Shown: piece by piece, positions 22,849 to 33,581 of the stretch
Layout of the letters: every line of letters starts with the position of its first letter
How positions within the stretch are numbered: the stretch's first letter is position 1
Assembly: GCA_023853785.1 (NCBI GenBank)
Contig: JAJIRX010000109.1
Location: forward strand, 1-47,608
Direction of reading: 5' to 3'
Length of the DNA stretch: 47,608 bases
Source: Psilocybe azurescens
Taxonomy: Eukaryota > Basidiomycota > Agaricomycetes > Agaricales > Agrocybaceae
Program-made: the position numbers and the translations under genes
Notes under the pieces: generated by a model
The model's database searches: none
Seen by the model: the letters and a program-made list of their open reading frames with translations, nothing else
Told to the model about the DNA's origin: nothing

Positions 22849-22856
22849 TATAAATA
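22849..22856 (-). promoter_or_regulatory. LTR TATA box
   Basis: TATTTATA on the minus strand (TATAAATA on plus) is conserved in both LTRs and is correctly placed upstream of the predicted RNA start. Confidence 0.55.
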
Positions 22857-23045
22857 CTATGAACTGTACAGCAAGTTGAAACGAGTTTGAATGTTCATCA
22901 GCAGATGTATATAAGAATAGAGGAAACAGATCAATTTTTCATCGAAGATGTATCATAAAAGATGGAAGTGAAAGGAAACAGATCAAACATTCATCAAAAG
23001 ATGTATCATAAAAGATGGAAGTGAAAGTCCATCAGAGATATGATG

Positions 23046-23458
23046 CAGTACTTCTCACTCCCCACATATTCCCTAGGACTGGAGGGATTGAGAAAGGGAG
23101 TGAAGGGAATAGAGGGAATAGAGGGGGATTGAAGAGGGAATGAAGGAATTGGAGAGGGAATAGAGGGGAATGATGGGGAATAGAGTTATTTATAGCCAAT
23201 ACAGTAATAAAGTGGAATTCCCACAGCTTGAAGCTGAGTAAAAACAATTTCCCACACCTTTAGGCTGAATATAAAAATAGATTTACACAGTTACCACTAC
23301 TATCATACATCTACTATACACTGCTTATATAATCCTTATATCATACACCTACTGTACACTGCTTATATAATCTACCCTGTATCATACACCTACTATACAC
23401 TGCTTATGTAATCTACCTTGTATCATACACCTACTGTACATTGCTTATATAATCTACT
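23046..23458 (-). repeat. Repeat X, right inverted copy
   Basis: This is the reverse complement of 15,944-16,315. It contains the terminus CACTCCCCACATATTCCC at 23,056, the GGGAATAGA / GGGAATGAT purine array, the GGAATTCCCAC segment and four ~41-bp tandem units, against two in the left copy. It abuts the truncated LTR at 23,045/23,046. Confidence 0.8.
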
Positions 23459-23494
23459 ATGTGAATTAACTTGTTTTTTTATACCGTATTCAAT

Positions 23495-24027
23495 TTAGTC
23501 TGAGTCAGAATCACTGGTCTCTGCTTCACTAGAATCACTAGTCTCTTCATCCAATCCTAATTCTTCATTTTCATCATCACTATCTGAAGACTCTGCCTTT
23601 CTTTTCTTTTTGCAATGATACATTTTGTGGTAAAATAGTATTGTGTATAGAAACCAGTTGAAATTGCCAGGTGTCATACATTTAAATATAGATTCAAAAA
23701 CACAGCCATGCATTTAATTGTTCACACACTTGTGTATTAAAGGTTTTCTGGGCATATGAATTGCCATTATCATCATATGCAATAATTACAAGATTTGGAG
23801 CTGAACCATCACTAGAGAAGGATTGCAGTACTTTCAACAAAGATAATCATTGGCTTGGTGATTAATATAATGGTAAGTGTCCACAATAAATCTTGATGTT
23901 TTTTCCACATAGCATCCCAACTTCCATTGGTAACAGCTGTTTGCAACATGACATCCTTTGTCAATACAGTCAGCCTTTCGTTGTTACTGTTGTCGACCGC
24001 CACGTTGTGTGTCGTTGGTACGTCCAT
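23495..24027 (-). pseudogene. Unknown coding fragment with acidic Ser/Asp tail
   Basis: A minus-strand frame reads MDVPTTHNVAVDNSNNERL and MLQTAVTNGSWDAMWKKHQD. After a frame change at about 23,850 it continues SSDGSAPNLVIIAYDDNGNS, TFNTQVCEQLNAWLCF and MYHCKKKRKAESSDSDD, ending SEAETSDSDSD. The basic patch followed by an acidic serine tail resembles a nuclear protein C-terminus. It lies between repeat X and repeat C, so it may be the coding remnant of the element they derive from. No family is recognised. Confidence 0.35.
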
Positions 24028-24073
24028 GTATTTAAACTATGTATATGGGATAAATGAGAAGAGGAGGGTTAGT

Positions 24074-25110
24074 GTACTTTACCTCCACCCAGGAACTCCA
24101 TGTGGAGTCCACCGACTCCATACAAAGTGGTGGACTCCACATGGACTCCATCTCGAACATATGCAAATGCCCCAAAAATTATCTTTGGTAGGTGGAGTTC
24201 AGATGGACTCAAACAATTCCACTTCGTCCAACTGGAGTCCAGGTAGAGTCCAGGTGGAGTTTAATTAGACACCTGAGTCCACCTGGACTCCAGTTGGAGT
24301 TCTAACTTTAACTTCATGAATAGAATTCAATTGGATTCCAACTGAAATATATTAATGTTTCAATCTTAATGTAAATTCATATAAGTGTAATATAATATAT
24401 TAACAACTATCTATTACATTGTTACATACTGCAAGATCCATCATTAAAAATTTAAAAACAAAAACAAAAACATAAATTTAAAAAAGAAAAAATGGGGATG
24501 GAGGTACATACCTGGGTCAAATGAACAAATAAACATATAAATATAAAAGAAAAAGACAAAAGAAAAACATAAAACACAAAAACCTTAAAAAGGAGGGTCA
24601 TACGTGTGGGGTGCGTCGTGTCGGGTGTATGTGGCCATATGGTGGTGTCGTCCTACACCCCGCCATGTCTGGTCGTTGTCTTCTCTGTCGCTGTCTCGCC
24701 CCTCGCCCGTCCCGTCGCGCCCCCGCCGTCTCACCCTCGCCCTCGCCCTCGCCCCGCCCCGCCGTCTCTTGCCCTCATCCCTCGTCCTCACCCCCACCGT
24801 CTTGCCCTCACCCCTGCCGTCTTGCCTCACCCCCGCCGTCTTGCCCTCACCCCCGCCCGTCTTGCCCCCCTTGCCCTGCCCCCGCTGTCTTGCCCTCATC
24901 CTTGCCCCTTGCCCCCCGCCGTCTTGCCCCTTGCCCCCGCCGTCTTGCCCTTGCCCCCGCCGTCTTGCCCTTGCCCCGCCCGTCTTGCCCTTGCCCCGCT
25001 GTCTTGCCCTCATCCTCGCCCTCACCCCCGCCGTCTCGTCCTCACCCCCGCCCGTCTTCGTCTCCTCACCCCCACCATCTCGCCCTTGCCCCTGCCGTCT
25101 CGCCTCACCC
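24074..25110 (-). repeat. Minisatellite-bearing repeat, copy C (inverted)
   Basis: Read on the minus strand it matches copies A and B in the T-rich and AT-rich blocks (24,320-24,600) and in the 11-bp palindrome array (24,085-24,312). It preserves the terminus lacking in A: GTACTTTACCTCCACCCAGG at 24,074-24,093. Its inner minisatellite is unrelated in sequence to those of A and B: about 20-bp units of CCCCCGCCGTCTTGCCCTTG at 24,690-25,100. The long frames through it on both strands are not genes. Confidence 0.7.
24690..25100. repeat. GC-rich ~20-bp minisatellite
   Basis: About twenty units resemble CCCCCGCCGTCTTGCCCTTG with CTCACC / CTTGCC variants. All three forward frames stay open simply because the repeat lacks stops. 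Confidence 0.85.
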
Positions 25111-25372
25111 ATCAGGAAAAAGAGGTTTTATCCCAAAGAAATCTAGGTGTCTTTAAGCATCTTAGAGACTTTAAAGATGATAAAGACACAAAGCACCCTA
25201 AGCACCTTTCAACGCAAAGTGATGTGGGAACAGTTTATCCAAAGCATTCCAAAGCAACCCAAATATTATCCACAGGCCTCCCAAAGACCTCTCATAGACA
25301 TCTAAAGCTACTTAAGGCATCTCTGACATCCACTGAGATGTCTTTATTTCTCTTCAGGTTCACTTGAGACGC
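25111..25372. repeat. CCAAAGCATT-type ~10-11-bp degenerate array
   Basis: Starting at ATCAGGAAAAAGAGG, the sequence is built from degenerate CCAAAGCATT / CCCAAAGACCT words about every 10-11 bp. A diverged inverted counterpart is at 35,690-35,945, which also starts next to an ATCAGGAAAAAAGGG word. Confidence 0.4.
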
Positions 25373-26342
25373 AGCATGGTAATGGCATCTTACAGAATTC
25401 AAGTATAGTAAAATATATATATAATTAAAGCAAGCTCTACTATAGTGATATGCTAGTTGATTATACAATCACAGACAGGGAAGAGGATATATAAAAATAA
25501 TGTATAATAGGATAGATAGAATGTGGGGTAGTCCATCATCGTAATCTAAGATACTATAGCTAATGTTGGCATTGGGCCATTGGATGGGCACAGCAGGTTG
25601 AGGAAGGGAGAGGGCAAGTGGTCCACAGACGTCAGGACCAGAGATAGTTGTCTATTACATGAGTTTTAGTGAGCAAAAAGTGGGGAAATGATAATCAAAA
25701 CATACCTGTCAGAATTTAGCACCCTCATTCATTACTCCAAAAGGCGAGATGGTGGGATGAGTGCCACCAAATGTAAGCACAGGAAATGGGCAGTGAGTAA
25801 CTGGATGGCCAAATGAACGTGGCAAATGATACATCACCGATGCCAGTGCTGGGGCAAAAACAGTCCTATGCAACCTGTTATGCACGTTGTAGTTATTAAA
25901 GAGACAGAAGAGGGGCTGTGGTATACTTACTTTCAGGATTTAGCATTTCTATTCATAATGATGAAAGACAGAACAGTGGTGGCGATTGCGAGTGTAGGGT
26001 AGTGGGGATTAGACACACCAGATGACAAAGATGACAGGACTGTGAGCCATCATCTGTGGTCTGTTGAAAGTATGGTTGTTAGCAAAAAGAAAAAGGCAGG
26101 AGATGGACTGAACATATCTGTGCAGATGGGCGGCATGGTGTTTGATGTGAGCTAGTCACATACTCAGTTGCCACTGCATGTGGCATAAGCATGTGGCATG
26201 GTACACTGGGGTCTTGGTTATGGATTAGCAATAGAGGGTGGTGGAGAGCGTAATGGTAGTACTTACTGAGGTACAGCCATTATTACGCTACATGGGCACC
26301 GTTGCCAGTTCTTGTTACTGTCAGGTGGTGTCAGCTTTACTA
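25373..26342. other. Unassigned spacer
   Basis: No open frame above 60 codons. Two weakly similar blocks (words CAGAATTTAGCACCCTCATT at 25,709 and CAGGATTTAGCATTTCTATT at 25,935) suggest an old tandem duplication. The far right (26,330-26,353) holds the TATA-like target of the transposon. Confidence 0.4.
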
Positions 26343-26353
26343 TATAAAAGGGA
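26343..26353. repeat. Target site duplication, left, of GCM transposon copy 2
   Basis: TATAAAAGGGA at 26,343-26,353 is repeated exactly at 33,527-33,537 on the other side of the element. Eleven bp is within the 8-11 bp typical for MULE-type elements. Confidence 0.85.
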
Positions 26354-27090
26354 CTGTCAATAAAGTAACTTATTCAAGTTAACTTGGCTCACTTATGGCA
26401 GCCAAGTTAATGTGTTCACTTATTCCCATGCTTGGCCAAATTAACTTGGGCTCACTTACGCTAACAGTCACAAGTTGCCAGCAATTGTACCTTTATCACA
26501 TCCATATTTCTCTAAGTAAATAATTTTGGCCACTATTTAGAATTGCTATGAAGATTATTATGAAGTCTCCAAGAACAATGCACTGTCCGTGTGACTTGTG
26601 TGCCAAGTCGGCCACTCAATGTACATCCAGTGGCTATGTTATGCTCGGAATGTGGGGGTGGTCAACTTGAACAAGACACCTCTTCTTCCACAGAGCACTG
26701 GTAATTAATTTAAGTAAATTATTATCCTGTCTGAGTATACAGAATACTACACAGGTATCTACATGTAGTATAATTTTCTGTAGCTCAACCGGTAACCACA
26801 ATGAGATCCCGGGATTAATAAGTACTCAGTGGTAATTGACCCTTTCCTTCTCATGTATTTGCACAGCTCAGTCATTTATTTTATCTCCTGATAGCCTACT
26901 TAATAAATCACTCATTATACTTTCTTTATAGTGAGAATGCTAACTTAACTTAGGTAGTTAAGTGAAAGTGACAAGGTTAACTTTTGAAACTTGGCGCTTA
27001 AAGTTAAAGTATTTATGTTAGCTTGGCTGTAGAAGTAACAAAAGTTACTTTTAAAAGTGATTAACACTACAGTACACTAAATTAGTACTA

Positions 27091-30000
27091 CTATGATGGC
27101 TTGTTACGTTTACTCCGTCTCAAATCCTCTTCTGGGACGATGTTTTGCTTTCTCTTTCTGCTCTGAGTCACTCCATCCTTTAATAATGTGCTACCTGTGA
27201 TGGGAGCAGCAGAAGTTGTATCCTGAAAGGCACCTAGAGCCGATTCTGTAGCTTCAGTAGCTTGCTTATTGATCAGGTGGTGTGTATAGTTTGTAATAAG
27301 AATGCGAGGTTGATGTGATTTCGTATTTTTGGGTGATGAAATGGATGGCATTGGAGTCGCATTGGTCTTTTTGGGAAGTGGTCTAGGCTGAATTAACATT
27401 GGGGTTGATTTTAAGGTGATCTGAGCTTTCTTCCGACGATAGGATGTAAATGGAGGACCTCCAGTCAGGCCTGATGAACCTGTGGATATGAAAGTGTAAG
27501 GTAGGCCATCGCTGGTGCAAGCATTTATGTCAGGAAAGTCTGCCTGACTTCCTACATTCCCATGGGTGACAGTTGTCAATGGATGGGCCTTGTATACCTT
27601 TATAAGTTTGATTGATGATACAGGTCTGGTCCAAGCTTTGGAAATCGGATCCATGACTGGTAGTACACAGGATATCATTGCTGTCTCGGCTGGTGTATTC
27701 AATCGAGAGATGGTTCCCTTCTTCGCCTCTGCTAGATAATTATCCTTGTCTGAGTCCACAAAGTTAATTTTGGTCGGATCACATGTAAGCCAAAAGATCT
27801 GGTGGTCGTTACAAGCAGGACATTTTAGATAGAGGCGGAGAATGACAAGACTGAATAGAACGTCTCCAAGCATGTGGCATTCTTCATAGACATCTCTGTC
27901 TATGTTGGGTATGGTGTCCAGGCCACAATGTAGCTCAACAAGGAAAGGTTCAATAAGAGAGTGGTCGCCAGGAAGAATGTTGAGCTTAAACTGTTCGCAA
28001 AATTTAAGCGACTTCCAATGCTATGAACTAGCTTTGTCCTATGTTTTGCAGAAGAGTCTTAAGCGGTTAATGCCTTCGCTTGACCGGTTTTATACTGAGC
28101 CTTCCATTCACAGAAGATTGGCATAATAGGATGGCTGACTGTGCCATCCAGAACACAGATTATGCTGTGAAATGCATCCTCAAGTGCATGCTGAATTTCA
28201 GGATTTCTATAGTCCATGAGATCATATGTGTCATCCACATGGCTAATCGGCCACGAAATTGACCCCATGCGGATCTAGATCATATATATAAGCATATACA
28301 ACCGATTATCATTCAAAAGAGACGATATAAATACTCACAGATTTGAATACATCACGGAAACATAACTCAAAGCACTCCTGTGGAGTTCGTGTCAAAGCGC
28401 ACTCAGCTCCAGTTGGAGCCTCCTTGGGATAATCATATACATTGTCTTGATGCCATTTAAGATGCACAACTGAGGAAATGGTTCGAGGGAGAATCTGAGC
28501 AGGATAATACTTTGAGCCAGGACGGATTTGCAGGAGAATACATTGGTTGACCCTACACAAGTAAGTTTTTAGTACTCTATGAAATTTAATTGGTACAGTA
28601 CTTACAATAGCTTGTCCCAAGGCCCATTCTCTGTGTTTATACACGTTGGACAGCACCAAGGATCACCAAATCCATGATAGAATTGAGCATGGAATGTGTT
28701 CACACAGTCTTCATGCCATTTTGTTCCACAAAGCTTGCAGAGAACGTCATCCTCTGTGAGTTCATCCTCTAGAAGACTGCAAGATACACCACAAACTGAG
28801 ACACTCTCAGTCTGAAAGATTTCAATTCATCCAGGGGTTGATACTTGAATACTAGTAGATGCGTCAGGAAGCAGAGATCAAATATTTTGAGGACTTGGTG
28901 ATTCAGACCACCAATTTGAGTGTAGGGGAATGTATGTAGCTTCTGCGGACATGGATGGTGTGTGATAACTCGCTTTTATGTCCTCAACATTACGGATGGT
29001 CTGCAAACACTAAATAAGCGCCTATAAATTAATAATAAAAGTAACACTCACCATGGACTTGGCTGATGTACAATTGTACACATAGTATACAGATCGTGAA
29101 TCGTGTTTTCCAGTAGGTATTGATCATTTGACTCGACAAGGTGACCATTGCATACACAGTCATTGTAGGTGTATGCCTTCCCTCCAAAGTGAATTTGAGA
29201 GGTGAAATGATTACTTGAAAATATCACTCTAGCAACAAGCTCATAGGTGACTGATTCTCCATCGATATCCATGATAGAAAACTTGTTTTCAAAGGCTATC
29301 ATCTGCTCTGGATCAGAGCGCATGGTAGGGGAAGCATAGTCAGACATAACATTGAGGGTCTGGGGCCATAATGTCGCGAATTTGAGCAACACATGATATC
29401 GATGAACACAGGATTTCTGAGCATGGTTTGTCCATGAGATCATGGAGATGGAGGTATTCAAGTCGTGGAATAGAGTGCCAAAAGTAATCTGTAAGAGTGA
29501 CAGGAACACCAGTAGGAAATTGTGATCGAGCAAGTTCTGTTTCTTTATGAAAACCCTAAGCAGCACATGCGGCTCTTCAGTTGCATATTCCTCAGTTGAA
29601 TGGCCATCACTGCAGCTCCTATAGACCTTGTTGTATACCCCAAAGTATGCCTTGACGCGTTTGGATGCAATTTTGTGCTATGAAACAGTGTCTTAGCATT
29701 TAATTAAATAAAAAGGACAAGACTAACCGTGATAGCAAATGTCAACCATTTCATGCTACACCCAAACACACCCGGAGAGCTGTATAACTTCCATATATCA
29801 AAGATGTAGTTGCAGGTAATGCCTTGGAATAACTCTAGGTCGGGATGGATAGACAGTTGATGAGTATATCGAATTTAAGCGCCGTTCATAGTGATAGAAC
29901 AACCCTCCCAGAAAGGAGTCAACTGGTACCAAAGATTTAAACTCTTTTGTTATATTGATTGGCCAAGAAGAGACCGAGCGAAACCAGACTTCCAAGCCAT

Positions 30001-32964
30001 TATCAAAGAAGCATGAGTTAGAATCCCATTTATAGGATACCAGTAAATTTGAGTTGGCTGTTTGTGAGTCTCGGATGCCATCTGGATGGAGTGCTGCCCG
30101 GGTATCTGGAGCACGCCCATCATTTTCATCCCATACTTCTACGAGCAGGGGGACGATATTCCCGTACAGGAGGAGGGTCAAAATGACCAGCTAATACTCA
30201 ATGTCAGAAATGAGATATGGATTTAAATAAAACATACCTCGGATCGCATTGTACTGTTTTTCTAACTCTTCAACATGAAGGTATAGTTTTTATCCCTGGT
30301 ATGAGGTCTTGGTGCTTACCAACTGCGTGATGAAGCAAGGAATGATTGTGTTCAGCTGGATTTCCGCTCCTGGGAATTTGAGCTGCAATATCTGGATCAC
30401 GAGAGCTGCATGATGGAAATATCATTGAAGCAATAACAGGTCGTAGCCACCAGGAAAGCCAGTTCTGAATCCTTGGGAACTTGAGTACAGTTCTATCCAC
30501 TGCATTCATAAACTCTTCTGATGTGGTTGACTGGCTGGTCATGATACAAAGCAGGGAATTGAGTTGGTGCTCAGTTCCAGATGGTACCATGGCATGATCC
30601 TTTGATATCCGAGCCACTGATTGCCAGAAATGAAAAGCACACCCACTTTCCGCTTGCTTAGCCTCTTCGAGGGAGAATATTTTGTTCAATTTTCTGTGAA
30701 GCTGGAGCAAGCGAATAGAACTCTGGTCTTGTAGAAATAATGGCATTCGCATATTCCTCGGCATGAGCTGCTCGTTGGGACAAAGAAAAATCCATGACCT
30801 GTCCAAAATCTGTTTAGCAATCAAGAATATCTAAATTATTGAGTTTGGAAAGACAATTTACATGCAGGAGATACTTGGAATGAAATGATATCTTCTCTTC
30901 CTGAAGATACTTCATAATATACTGTGAGGTATGACAAAAATGGGGACGGTTGTGTGGAATATCTTGCTTCCAAATCCAGGTATACAAGACTGGAATCCAT
31001 GCGCACATCACTGTACTGAATGTGCATGTCATATTGAGGATTCCTTTGTTAAAAAATGAGTGATCGCCATCAGTTACAAGTCCATGACGTGCTGCATTAG
31101 GGCCTTCCTGAAGATCAACACTCCAAGTTTGAATTTATTCCTTGAGTATTTTCTTCATCCATGCTGTTTGGAAGGTCAGGTAGACTGGCCCATGAATAGA
31201 GGAATCAATAACAAAGTCTTTCTTGAATTCATCATGAAGATTGGCGATGGAAGTGAGTGCTGCTATGCTCCCTTTGCTGTACCCACCATGGAGAGTCCAA
31301 GGCGCTGCTGCGCTTTAGCAACCTGATAGCAAGAAGCTCGAGGGATTAGCAAGGCTAGGACATATATCTGGCAAGGGAATGGATCCAGGACCAAGATCAC
31401 CAGTCCTAAGTGCATGCACAGAAGCTTCAGAGTTTCGGAGTACCTGAGATTCAAGCTTAGAAGTCTCTTGACGTGAAAGACGTCCTCCAGGTGGATGATG
31501 ATGTTTATGTGATCCAATGTGCTGCCAGATTGCATATGAAGTACCATTCTTTTCAACAGAATAGTGGTGTGTTTTTGCATCGCATCTGACTTGGACAAGT
31601 TCAGAATTACACAGTCTGCACCTCTCCTGAAAGAGCTGCATTTTTCGAGCACTACAATCAGTCTTTGGTCGAACTGGACGCTGGCAGGACTCTTTTGAGC
31701 ATTGAAATATACCCATGCAGTTTTGAACTTCTACAGAACGGTTGTTGACAGTGATATTGCCAGTGGATCTCCATGCCCATTTCGTAGAAGGCCACCCATG
31801 AACACATTCATCCATTGGTATTTCTCGGAAATGATCACCTTGAGGCCAGTCATGTTCGTTGTCAATGTCTGTAGCAGATCTATTAACACTATATAAGCCA
31901 CATTCAAAATTGCTACACACCAGCTGTGGCTTGAAATTGCTCAGAGCAGGCAATTTGCTTTGCATGGCTCGCAGAAACTTGGGCAGCAGGTAGCTGAGGC
32001 ACCAGATGATTGAGGATACCAGCTGAAGTGCTCATAGATGGGTCCAATCCCGGTGCATTAGATCCTGGATGCGTGGCATTATCTCCTATTGAATGCAAAG
32101 AAGGTCCCTGGAATGAATGAGACATTGGAAGAGTGGAGAACTGAGCTGGAATTCCTGGATAAGCAAAAGGGTTTTGAAAATCTAGAATACAATTTAATAA
32201 GACAATAGGCTGACAGAATAGTAAATGTCCCACCTCTATTTGGAGCAATGTTCCAGTGAGGAAAACGTCCACGGATGCGGATATGGATACAGAGGCTGTT
32301 CTCCTGTATCCCAGAGAAATAGTTAGCAAACAGAATTATATTATGCTCTTATATTAAGCAATGATCACCAGCATGAAGAGGTGTATAGCCCTGATTTAAA
32401 GTTTGATTAAAAGGATAATTCCAAGGATATGGGTACATGAGCTGCTGTCCTACTTTAATGGATCAGCTAATTGTCAATCTAAGGATGTAAAAATAACCCA
32501 CCAGGATGAATATTTGGGTTCTCAGACAAACTGGTAGGCATAACCATCACAGGTGGCTCATTTGAAGACAGATTGTTCACATTTTGAGTGTGATTGACAG
32601 GTTGTAGGCGTAAATTTGGTGGTAGATTACCATTGACATACTCTTATTTAATAATAAATCGCAATGGCTAGTGTATAGATTTCAATATTTAATGTATTTA
32701 AAATTTACCAGGATGAACAGTCAGGTTTTGGGACGGATTTTGTGCTTTCTGATGTGCAATTGGTTGAGTTAAAGCCGGGTTGGGACTGGGATTTTTGACA
32801 GCCCACTCATTTTCATTGCCCGGATCACCTGTAAAAAGCCTACAAGCTTTCTTAACCCACTGTACATTTTTTGTAATAACACTAGAGGGAGAATGAGAGT
32901 GTGGTACGAGATATAGACTTGGCTGAAAATTGCAGCAAGCCTCAATCATAGTTGCGGAAAACAC
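27091..32964 (-). CDS. Transposase with GCM zinc finger, DDE core and PHD finger (multi-exon)
   Basis: The N-terminus (about 32,964-31,970) is a low-complexity Pro/Asn/Gln-rich leader with several introns. 31,860-31,480 encodes a GCM-type DNA-binding zinc finger: DWPQGDHFREIP, GIFQCSKESCQRPVRPKTDC, CRLCNSELVQVRC and HIGSHKHHHPPGG. 31,280-30,280 encodes the DDE domain: WSVDLQEGPNAARHGLVTDG, ESGCAFHFWQSVARISKDH and SGNPAEHNHSLLHHAVG. 28,805-28,645 encodes a PHD finger (CGVSC, DVLCKLCGTKWHEDC, WCCPTC). 28,560-28,310 encodes a conserved beta-rich block (CILLQIRPGSKYYPAQIL). 28,060-27,091 encodes the tail ending KRNKPS with a basic KRKQ/RRSKRNK signal. Introns visible include 28,564-28,606 (GT..AG next to CTTACTTGTGTAG). 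One or two homopolymer indels relative to copy 1 (near 31,265 and 31,345) leave it uncertain whether this copy is intact. Confidence 0.75.
28645..28805 (-). other. PHD finger region of the transposase
   Basis: The zinc ligands follow the pattern C-X3-C, C-X2-C, H-X2-C, C-X2-C (VCGVSC, LCKLCGTKWHEDC, WCCPTC). PHD fingers commonly read histone H3 tails. Its presence in a transposase suggests chromatin-guided targeting, which is an inference. Confidence 0.7.
31480..31860 (-). other. GCM-type zinc finger of the transposase
   Basis: The Asp-Trp-Pro start, the alternating Cys pairs and the closing H-X-G-X-H-X-H-H-H-P-P-G-G follow the GCM/WRKY-related DNA-binding fold. In copy 1 only its last ~40 residues lie inside the window. 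Confidence 0.7.
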
Positions 32965-33526
32965 CGGAAATATTTATTCCCTTGCCTAATTTGGATATTC
33001 CAAGCCCAACACTGCCCTGGATTTGCTTAGACGAGTTTCACTGGGATTATATGCTCAGCACAAGTCTTTTCACTTGCACTGAAAACAGAACAGGACTATT
33101 AAAGCATTGCAATAGGCTTAAGCACCCATATTTGAAGTTCTATTCCCACGAAGTGTCCAATTTGGCATGACTTCGGAAGTGCCGAGAATGGACCATCTGT
33201 ATGTGAATTCACAGTAATGAGGAGTTCTCTACTGATCACAGAATATTTTCACAAGTCTATTGTAAATTTTGGCATAGATTACAAGGGGAACAAGTACAAA
33301 TAAGTTAGATAAGTGACAATCTTCGCTTTCATTTACTTTGCCTGTAGTGTGACATAGCTTTAGCACCCAAGTAAGTGACATTAACTTATTCCCACGCAGC
33401 GACAAAGTAACTTATTCTCACTTGGCTTGTGATATGTTCACTTGGGCACCATAAGTTAGTCACAAGTTAATATAAGTTACTTTTGTATGGCCAAGTTAAT
33501 TGTTGTAAGTTACTTTGTGAACCACC

Positions 33527-33537
33527 TATAAAAGGGA
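33527..33537. repeat. Target site duplication, right, of GCM transposon copy 2
   Basis: TATAAAAGGGA, identical to 26,343-26,353. It is followed 45 bp later by an ATG (33,582). Confidence 0.85.
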
Positions 33538-33581
33538 ATGCTGGTACTTAGTATTAGCATAGTGAGTGTGGGGCAGTGAAA

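Larger units (their letters stand above)
16774..23045 (-). mobile_element. Gypsy-type LTR retrotransposon (chromovirus), 5' LTR truncated
   Basis: In transcription order from the right, the parts are: truncated 5' LTR, PBS, gag with CCHC zinc knuckle, aspartic protease, reverse transcriptase, RNase H, integrase with H2C2 finger and DDE core, chromodomain, an extra coiled-coil ORF and a complete 3' LTR. The PR-RT-RH-IN order identifies Gypsy/Metaviridae, and the integrase-linked chromodomain identifies the chromovirus branch. Several frameshifts and stops make it non-autonomous now. The two LTRs differ at only a handful of positions over 339 bp, so insertion was fairly recent. The outer part of the 5' LTR (about 135 bp) is missing and replaced by inverted repeat X, so no target duplication is left. 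Confidence 0.9.
22707..23045 (-). repeat. 5' LTR of Gypsy element, truncated
   Basis: It is homologous to 16,774-17,112 of the 3' LTR, starting TGTTACAAC and stopping at ...GATATGATG. The remaining ~135 bp of the LTR, with the other terminal repeat GTCATAACA, is absent, and repeat X in inverted orientation follows immediately. The promoter and R start are retained. Confidence 0.9.
26354..33526 (-). mobile_element. GCM-domain DNA transposon, copy 2, complete
   Basis: This 7.17-kb element is flanked by an 11-bp perfect target duplication. Its ends are imperfect inverted repeats: CTGTCAATAAAGTAACTTA on the left and, read inward from the right, GGTTCACAAAGTAACTTA, followed on both sides by CA-(A/T)TTAACTTGG and further AAGTTAACTT words. 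It carries one multi-exon transposase gene on the minus strand and about 700 bp of AT-rich 3' sequence. Copy 1 (1-5258) is nearly identical. Terminal structure, duplication length and the GCM finger place it with MULE-like elements; this assignment is by family logic only. Confidence 0.9.

Noticed and set aside
24585..25367. Three nested plus-strand frames of 180-253 codons and a 175-codon minus frame
   Set aside because: All are translations of the C-rich ~20-bp minisatellite.
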